A stretch of 64,000 nt of DNA from Gammaproteobacteria bacterium. GTDB taxonomy: Bacteria; Pseudomonadota; Gammaproteobacteria; Pseudomonadales; Pseudohongiellaceae. Below the pieces are notes generated by a model. That model did not search any database. It had not been told where the DNA came from and was given only the letters and a program-made list of their open reading frames with translations. Below are positions 58,781 through 64,000 of this stretch, one piece after another. Positions within the stretch are counted from its first letter, which is position 1. Every line of letters starts with the position of its first letter. The stretch lies in assembly GCA_009844085.1 (NCBI GenBank), contig VYCF01000017.1, forward strand, positions 29,453 through 93,452, read 5' to 3'. Made by a program: the position numbers and the translations under genes.

Positions 58781-60691
58781 TCAGATCGCGCGGCAGCGAA
58801 TCTTGTCCGCGGCGAGTTTTTCGTGAATTGCGCGGGCGATGCCGGCGGCGTCGAGGCCGGCCTTTTGCAGCATTTCCGGCGGCTTGCCGTGTTCGAGGAA
58901 ACTGTCGGGCAGGCCGAGATTGAGCACCGGCATGCGATAGCCGTCGCGCATCAGGACTTCGTTCACCGCCGAGCCGGCGCCGCCCATGACGGCGTGTTCC
59001 TCGACGGTAACCACCAGTTCATGGTCGCCTGCCGTCTTGCGGATGACATTCTCGTCGATGGGTTTGACGAATCGCATGTCGTACACCGTGGCGTCGAATT
59101 CTTCCGCCGCCACGAGCGCCGGGGTGAGCATGCTGCCGAAGGCCAGGATCGCCACGTCACGGCCTTCGCGCCGCAGCACCGCCTCGCCGATGGGAACGGT
59201 CTTCCAGTCGCTGCCGATTTCAGCGCCGGGCCCTTTGCCGCGGGGATAGCGCACCGCGGCCGGCCCCTGATGATCGTATCCCGTACATAGCAGCAGACGG
59301 GTTTCCTCTTCGTCGCTCGGCGTCATGACGATGATGTTGGGTACGCAGCGCAGATAAGCCAGATCGAAGCTGCCTGCGTGGGTCGGGCCGTCTTCGCCTA
59401 CCAGGCCGGCGCGGTCGATGGCGAACAATACGTCGAGATTCTGCAAGGCGGTGTCATGGATGAACTGGTCGTAGGCGCGCTGCAGGAAAGTCGAATAGAT
59501 CGCGACCACCGGCTTCACTCCCTCGCAGGCGAGGCCCGCGCCGAAGGTCACCGCGTGCTGTTCGGCGATCGCCACGTCGTGGAAGCGGTCAGGGAATTCC
59601 CTGGAGAATTCGACCATGCCCGAGCCTTCGCCCATGGCGGGAGTGATGGCCACGAGTTTTTCGTCGCGCCGCGCCGCCGCGCATAACCATTTGCCGAACA
59701 CCTGCGAATAAGTCGGCGAACTTGCGGCCTGGCTTTTACGCGATGGGCCCGAATCGGCGAGCGGCGCCACCTTGCCGATTGCGTGCATGCCGAAGGGATC
59801 GCTTTCCGATTCGCTGTAGCCCTTGCCCTTGTGGGTGACGACATGCAGCAATTGCGGGCCTTCGAGGTTCTTGATGTTGCCCAGTGCTTCGAGCAGATGG
59901 GCGATATTGTGTCCATCGATGATGCCCATGTAGTTGAAACCGAGCTGGTCGAATACCGTGCCCCGCGACAACATGCCTTTCATGTATTTTTCGGTCTGTT
60001 CGGCGGCGCGCAGCATCTTGGGCGCCCTGGCCAGCACTTTCATGCCGCCGGCGCGGAAGAAGTTGTAGGATTTGCTGGCCCAGAGCCGCCCGAAATAATT
60101 CGACAATCCGCCGACGTTGTGGGAAATCGACATGTTGTTGTCGTTGAGGACGATGAGGATGTTTTCGTCGAGATGGGTGCAATGGTTCATCGCCTCGAAG
60201 GCCATGCCCGCTGTCATCGCGCCGTCGCCGACCACGGCGACAACATGATTGTCCCTGCCGGTCATGCGGCGGCCCACCATCATGCCCAGGGAGGCGCTGA
60301 TCGCTGTGCTGGAATGGCCGACTCCGAAAGTGTCGTATTCGCTTTCGAAGCGGGCCGGAAAAGCCGCCAGGCCGCCGGCCTGACGCATGGTGTCCATGCG
60401 GTCGCGGCGGCCGGTGAGAATCTTGTGCGGATAGGCCTGGTGGCCGACGTCCCAGACGAGCCGGTCGGCGGGCGTATCGAAGATGTAATGCAGGGCGATG
60501 GTCAGTTCGACCACGCCGAGGCCGGCGCCGAGATGTCCGCCGGTCTTGCCCACGCAATAGAGCAGATATGCGCGCAGTTCCTGCGCCAGCGCCGGTAACT
60601 GGTCCGGCTCCAGTTGACGCAGATCCTCCGGTATGTCGATCGTGTCGAGCAGCGGCGTTTCAGGCCTTTTTGTTGGTATTTCCTTTAGCAT
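58781..60691 (-). CDS. dxs: 1-deoxy-D-xylulose-5-phosphate synthase
   Basis: 636 residues, thiamine-diphosphate enzyme starting the MEP isoprenoid pathway from pyruvate and glyceraldehyde 3-phosphate. [15 protein letters not shown]...[13 protein letters not shown] is the ThDP motif, and the transketolase middle and C-terminal domains are complete. Paired with ispA. Confidence 0.98.
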   Translation of the reverse strand: MLKEIPTKRPETPLLDTIDIPEDLRQLEPDQLPALAQELRAYLLYCVGKTGGHLGAGLGVVELTIALHYIFDTPADRLVWDVGHQAYPHKILTGRRDRMDTMRQAGGLAAFPARFESEYDTFGVGHSSTAISASLGMMVGRRMTGRDNHVVAVVGDGAMTAGMAFEAMNHCTHLDENILIVLNDNNMSISHNVGGLSNYFGRLWASKSYNFFRAGGMKVLARAPKMLRAAEQTEKYMKGMLSRGTVFDQLGFNYMGIIDGHNIAHLLEALGNIKNLEGPQLLHVVTHKGKGYSESESDPFGMHAIGKVAPLADSGPSRKSQAASSPTYSQVFGKWLCAAARRDEKLVAITPAMGEGSGMVEFSREFPDRFHDVAIAEQHAVTFGAGLACEGVKPVVAIYSTFLQRAYDQFIHDTALQNLDVLFAIDRAGLVGEDGPTHAGSFDLAYLRCVPNIIVMTPSDEEETRLLLCTGYDHQGPAAVRYPRGKGPGAEIGSDWKTVPIGEAVLRREGRDVAILAFGSMLTPALVAAEEFDATVYDMRFVKPIDENVIRKTAGDHELVVTVEEHAVMGGAGSAVNEVLMRDGYRMPVLNLGLPDSFLEHGKPPEMLQKAGLDAAGIARAIHEKLAADKIRCRAI

Positions 60692-60746
60692 GCTATCAAG
60701 AACTCCCCGTAATCTTCTGAGGATACCCTATCGCCCACACTGTGCG

Positions 60747-61634
60747 TCAATTTATCCTTTCAATAATATATGCCGCCAGATGACGCAATGGATCGGCGTC
60801 GGCGCCGAAATCGCTTAGCGCTTCGGTAGCGTTTGCGGCCAGATCCCCGGCCCGCGCGCGGGCCGATTCCAGGCCGAGCAGGGTGGCATAGGTCGCCTTG
60901 TCGCCGTCACGGTCGGAGCCCTGGGGTTTGCCCAGGATTCCGGTATCGGAAACTTCGTCGAGGATGTCATCCTGGATCTGGAATGCGAGTCCGATGCGCT
61001 CCGCGTACTCGCGCAGCCCCTCAAGTTGTCCGGGAGTCGCATTTCCGCTGCTCAAGGCGCCGAGCAGCACGCTGGCGCGAATGAGCGCGCCGGTCTTCAG
61101 CAGATGGGTGGTTTCCAGTTCGTTGAGCGCAATTTGTTGTCCGTCCGCCGCCAGGTCTCTTGACTGCCCCCCGACCATGCCCGCCGGTCCCGCCGCCCGT
61201 GCGAGCTCGTGCGCCATCCGCAGGCGGTCGCCTTTGCCGGCATGGGGCCGGCAGAGTATTTCAAATGCCATGGACTGCAAGGCGTCCCCGGCAAGAATCG
61301 CGGCGGCCTCGTCGAACGCCTTGTGCAAACTGGGCCGGCCGCGGCGCAGATCGTCATCGTCGAGGGCCGGCAAGTCGTCATGAATCAACGAATAGACATG
61401 GATGAACTCGACCGCGCAAGCAGCGTCATCGGCGTCTTCGAAGTCGCCGCCGAGGGCCTGGCTGCCGGCATAGACCAGCAACGGCCGCACGCGTTTGCCG
61501 CCGCCGGGCAGGACGTAGCGGACCGCGTCCTCAAGGCCGGGGCATGGAAAATCGGCCGTGTCGAGGTAGCGTTTCATCGCCAGGTCGGCCCGCTGCCTGC
61601 AAGCCGCCTGGAATTCTTCGAATTTGTCGGTCAT
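60747..61634 (-). CDS. ispA: Farnesyl/geranyl diphosphate synthase
   Basis: 295-residue short-chain polyprenyl synthase: first Asp-rich motif IHDDLPALDDDDLRRG (85-92 region), second QDDILDEVSD, and GGGKRVRP for diphosphate binding. Supplies C10-C15 precursors. Between xseB and dxs, the usual order. Confidence 0.96.
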   Translation of the reverse strand: MTDKFEEFQAACRQRADLAMKRYLDTADFPCPGLEDAVRYVLPGGGKRVRPLLVYAGSQALGGDFEDADDAACAVEFIHVYSLIHDDLPALDDDDLRRGRPSLHKAFDEAAAILAGDALQSMAFEILCRPHAGKGDRLRMAHELARAAGPAGMVGGQSRDLAADGQQIALNELETTHLLKTGALIRASVLLGALSSGNATPGQLEGLREYAERIGLAFQIQDDILDEVSDTGILGKPQGSDRDGDKATYATLLGLESARARAGDLAANATEALSDFGADADPLRHLAAYIIERIN

Positions 61635-61651
61635 GTCGGAAGGCGGGCGCG

Positions 61652-61891
61652 CTAGTCCGCGGCCGGATCGAGCTCAAGATCCTCGGTATCGCCTTCGGCG
61701 GAAGTGAGCGCCTTTACCTTCTGCTCCGCCGCCTCCAGCGCCTGCCGGCATTCCTTGACCAGCTTCACGCCGTTCTCGAATGCATCGAGAGATTCTTCCA
61801 GTCCGAGATTGCCGTCTTCCATGCGGGTCACGAGTTGCTCGAGTTCCCGCAACTTTTCCTCGAAATTGAAGTCGTTTTTCTTGTCGCTCAT
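61652..61891 (-). CDS. xseB: Exodeoxyribonuclease VII small subunit
   Basis: 79 residues: FNFEEKLRELEQLVTRMEDGNLGLEESLDAFENGVKL is the XseB signature. Partner of XseA in degrading single-stranded DNA. Seventeen bases upstream of ispA. Confidence 0.97.
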   Translation of the reverse strand: MSDKKNDFNFEEKLRELEQLVTRMEDGNLGLEESLDAFENGVKLVKECRQALEAAEQKVKALTSAEGDTEDLELDPAAD

Positions 61892-61916
61892 TTACCTTTC
61901 TCCAAAGATTTCGCGC

Positions 61917-62279
61917 TCAGGTTTCGCCATGCCTGGCCCCGCCCAGGTCCCGTGCGAGTTTGTCGACTTGGGACGACAGGCCTGCGACGTCTTCAAGACC
62001 GAGTTGAATGGCGATGCCGGCGCCGGATTTTTTGTCGAATTCGCCCGCCTTGCATATTTCTTCAAGTATAAGACGGCTCATCCGTTCTTCCACCGCGAAC
62101 AGCGCGATATCCCGGCGCGCGCTGACCGACAATCCGAATATTCCTTGCGGCGCGGCCAGACCTTCGCCCCGGGCGGCGGGAATAATGGTAGCCCCGGTCG
62201 CGCCGTGGGCGCGCGCGGCCTTGACGACCTTGTCGGTCACCCGGTCATCGACGAAGGCCACGATCAGTTTGAATTTCAT
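61917..62279 (-). CDS. PII-like regulatory protein associated with DUF1538
   Basis: 120 residues with a PII-like ferredoxin fold: MKFKLIVAFVDDRVTDKVVKAARAHGATGATII resembles the PII N-terminus. The T-loop is altered (ARGEGLAAPQGIFGL) and lacks the uridylylation Tyr. Such proteins occur with DUF1538 membrane proteins and probably sense nucleotides or small ligands. The ATG overlaps the second DUF1538 stop by four bases. Confidence 0.82.
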   Translation of the reverse strand: MKFKLIVAFVDDRVTDKVVKAARAHGATGATIIPAARGEGLAAPQGIFGLSVSARRDIALFAVEERMSRLILEEICKAGEFDKKSGAGIAIQLGLEDVAGLSSQVDKLARDLGGARHGET

Positions 62280-63040
62280 TTGCGGGGTCCTCCAGTTCGG
62301 CCCTTCCGGGCCATAAATGCCGAAAGCTGGGCATACGCCAGCACGCTGACGATGGCGAACGGGGCCGCGAAGGCGATCAGTCCGAAGCCGTCGATCAGCG
62401 GATTGCGCCCCGGCACCGCCCCGGCCAATCCGAGGCCGAGCGCGGCAACCAGGGGCACGGTAACCGTGGACGTCGTAACGCCGCCGGAATCATAGGCCAG
62501 CGGAACCATCTTTCTCGGCGCCATCGCGGTCTGCATTACCACAACCACGTAAGCCGCAATAATAAACCAGTGAATCGGCAGCCCGTAAACGATCCGGTAG
62601 ACGCCCAGGGTAATGCCGGTCGCGACGCCGAGAGCCACCGCGATGCGCAGGCCGAGGATGCCCACCGAACCGCCGGAAATTTCGCCGGCCTTGCCCGCCA
62701 CCGCGATCAGCGAGGGTTCGGCCATGGTGGTGCTGAAGCCGATGGCGAAGGCGAACAGATAGATCCATCCGTATGCGAGCCAGCCCTCACCGCCTGCGAT
62801 GGCCCGGGCTATGAGTTGCTCGGCCATGCCGCGTCCGAGTGGAAAGATAGCCGTTTCCAGGCCGATCAGGAACAGCGCGATGCCGAGCACCACGAATACG
62901 AATCCGGTCAGCACCCGGGCCGGATTGGCCAGGCCCCGGCGCAGCACCAGGAACTGGAACACGACGACGACGAGCACGATGGGCAATACGTCGCGCAAGA
63001 CGCCGAACAATGTCGAGAACGTGAGTTCGATCCAGTCCAT
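62276..63040 (-). CDS. DUF1538 membrane protein, second unit
   Basis: 254 residues, about seven membrane helices. It is clearly similar to the protein encoded next upstream: [40 protein letters not shown] and ALFLIGLETAIFPLG repeat almost word for word. DUF1538 proteins are predicted transporters of unknown substrate, usually carrying two such halves in one chain; here they are separate genes. It shares one base with the upstream stop. Confidence 0.88.
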   Translation of the reverse strand: MDWIELTFSTLFGVLRDVLPIVLVVVVFQFLVLRRGLANPARVLTGFVFVVLGIALFLIGLETAIFPLGRGMAEQLIARAIAGGEGWLAYGWIYLFAFAIGFSTTMAEPSLIAVAGKAGEISGGSVGILGLRIAVALGVATGITLGVYRIVYGLPIHWFIIAAYVVVVMQTAMAPRKMVPLAYDSGGVTTSTVTVPLVAALGLGLAGAVPGRNPLIDGFGLIAFAAPFAIVSVLAYAQLSAFMARKGRTGGPRK

Positions 63041-63750
63041 CAGTTCGCGGCCATGCCATAGCCCATAACGAAGATCATCGGCGTCAGGGAAGCGAATGCG
63101 ATCAGGCCGAATCCGTCGAGCATCGGATTGCGGCCGCGGATCGAACTCGCGAGACCGACGCCGAGCGCGGTGACCATGGGCACGGTGATCGTTGAGGTGG
63201 TGACGGCCCCGGAGTCATAGGCGATGCTGACGATCTCCCGCGGGGCGAAAGTAGTCATGACGACAACGAGAGCGTAACCGCCGATGATCAGCCAATGGAT
63301 CGGCCAGCCCATGAGGATGCGGACCACGCCGATGACGATGGCGATTCCGACGGCAAAGGCGACGACATAGCGCAATTCCAGCGCATATCGCGCGATCGCC
63401 GCAGGATCGCCGGCGATGACGCCTGCTTCGGCAGCCGCCCGCGCCGCCTCGGCGCAGACCGCGATCAGCGCGGGTTCGGCGACCGTGGCGCCGAAGCCCA
63501 GGGCGAAAGCGAACGCCAGCAAGGCGGTCGGGCTGCCCTTGCGCGCGAACCCGTTCGCCATGCTTTCGCCGAGGGGAAACAGCGCCATTTCGAGCCCGGC
63601 CACGAACAGGGTCAATCCCGCCGCGACGCACAACAGTCCGGCCAGGATCGTCAGGAAATCGTCGGGCGCCTGGCCGAGCACGAAGATCTGAAAGAAAGCG
63701 ATTACCGTAACGATAGGAGCGAGGTCGCGGAGGCTGTCGTGTAAGGCCAT
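63040..63750 (-). CDS. DUF1538 membrane protein, first unit
   Basis: 236 residues with about seven helices and the same core as its neighbour ([69 protein letters not shown]). The two would form a heteromeric transporter controlled by the PII-like protein. First gene of the operon; its upstream region is the damaged contig end. Confidence 0.88.
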   Translation of the reverse strand: MALHDSLRDLAPIVTVIAFFQIFVLGQAPDDFLTILAGLLCVAAGLTLFVAGLEMALFPLGESMANGFARKGSPTALLAFAFALGFGATVAEPALIAVCAEAARAAAEAGVIAGDPAAIARYALELRYVVAFAVGIAIVIGVVRILMGWPIHWLIIGGYALVVVMTTFAPREIVSIAYDSGAVTTSTITVPMVTALGVGLASSIRGRNPMLDGFGLIAFASLTPMIFVMGYGMAAN

Positions 63751-63832
63751 GGGCCGTCCAATGGGGCGGATAGTGCGGAACGATGGGCAATATATGCGAA
63801 TTGATTCCTTGCCTCAACGCTTGCCCGCCTGG

Positions 63833-63863
63833 AATTCCGGTTGGGACAAATTCCGGTTGGGAC
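63833..63863. repeat. Tandem 15-nt repeat (AATTCCGGTTGGGAC)
   Basis: Two copies, 63833-63847 and 63849-63863, one base apart, followed by a TTGACA...TGTCAA dyad (63864-63881). It lies upstream of the DUF1538 operon. It could be regulatory, but proximity to the corrupted end makes the sequence less trustworthy. Confidence 0.4.
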
Positions 63864-63896
63864 TTGACAACAGCGTGTCAATTACTGTTATTTTGA

Positions 63897-64000
63897 GGGG
63901 GGGGGGGGGTTTTTTATGTGTCTATTAAACAAAACCCCGCCCCCCGGAGAAATGGGGAAATGGGTTTAGCGGTGTGGGGGTTTAAAAAAAAATGGGGGGG
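63897..64000. other. Homopolymer-rich, probably erroneous contig end
   Basis: A run of about a dozen G, then T6, further G and A runs and poor complexity, unlike anything else in the window. Most likely low-quality terminal sequence. Nothing should be annotated in it. Confidence 0.75.

Overview
The window reads as about 64 kb of chromosome from a gammaproteobacterium with a GC-rich genome, probably environmental. The lineage call rests on gene order: tRNA-Leu, rnr, rlmB, rpsF, rpsR, a DUF2232 gene, rplI, then dnaB, alr, radA; glyA, nrdR, ribD, ribE, ribBA-like, ribH, nusB, thiL, pgpA, ribA; and xseB, ispA, dxs. The first 469 bases hold the end of a response regulator. The last ~100 bases are homopolymer-rich and look like a contig end rather than biology.

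Layout: (1) 0.5-5.7 kb, an RNA-processing and ribosomal-protein operon. RNase R lacks its cold-shock domains, and bS6 and bL9 both carry long acidic tails. (2) 5.7-13.4 kb, an accessory island between rplI and dnaB, genes that are usually adjacent or close. It holds a small Cys-rich protein, a tandem-AAA ATPase with a WYL regulator, and a DUF1643 gene plus an AT-rich PD-(D/E)XK nuclease gene between two paralogous coiled-coil membrane protein genes. (3) 13.4-18.8 kb, dnaB, alr, radA and an MFS transporter. (4) 18.9-23.3 kb, a Fur-box-preceded iron ABC transporter operon led by an unfamiliar helical periplasmic protein. (5) 23.4-32.6 kb, a nitrogen-compound catabolism cluster: flavin amine oxidase, dihaem cytochrome c, amino-acid symporter, exported RidA, lipoprotein amidase, haem/beta-propeller protein and amidohydrolase. 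Five back-to-back hairpins lie between the cytochrome and symporter genes. (6) 32.6-39.7 kb, a type I restriction-modification locus with a Fic gene and a DUF2283 gene pair inserted.

(7) 39.7-43.8 kb, an esterase, a decayed secreted-protein gene, a ZntR-like regulator with a metal permease under a 19-bp-spacer MerR promoter, and a glycerate-kinase-like gene. (8) 43.9-45.7 kb, a protein with three DnaT-type repeats and a lambda-P-like putative helicase loader. (9) 45.8-49 kb, an AbiE toxin-antitoxin pair, then nfeD and an SPFH gene. (10) 49-56.8 kb, the glyA/riboflavin operon. (11) 56.8-63.8 kb, a Phd/PIN toxin-antitoxin, cobC-like and cobO-like genes, dxs-ispA-xseB, and a three-gene DUF1538/PII-like operon.

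Housekeeping operons are tightly packed, with many ATGA or GTGA overlaps implying coupled translation. Accessory modules sit at operon joints: rplI|dnaB, amidohydrolase|secreted protein, primosome|nfeD, ribA|cobC. No rRNA, integrase, transposase or CRISPR array was seen. The most unusual features are the hairpin array (25917-26058), the rplI-dnaB island with its duplicated flanking genes, the DnaT-triple/lambda-P pair, and the Fic-carrying type I locus.
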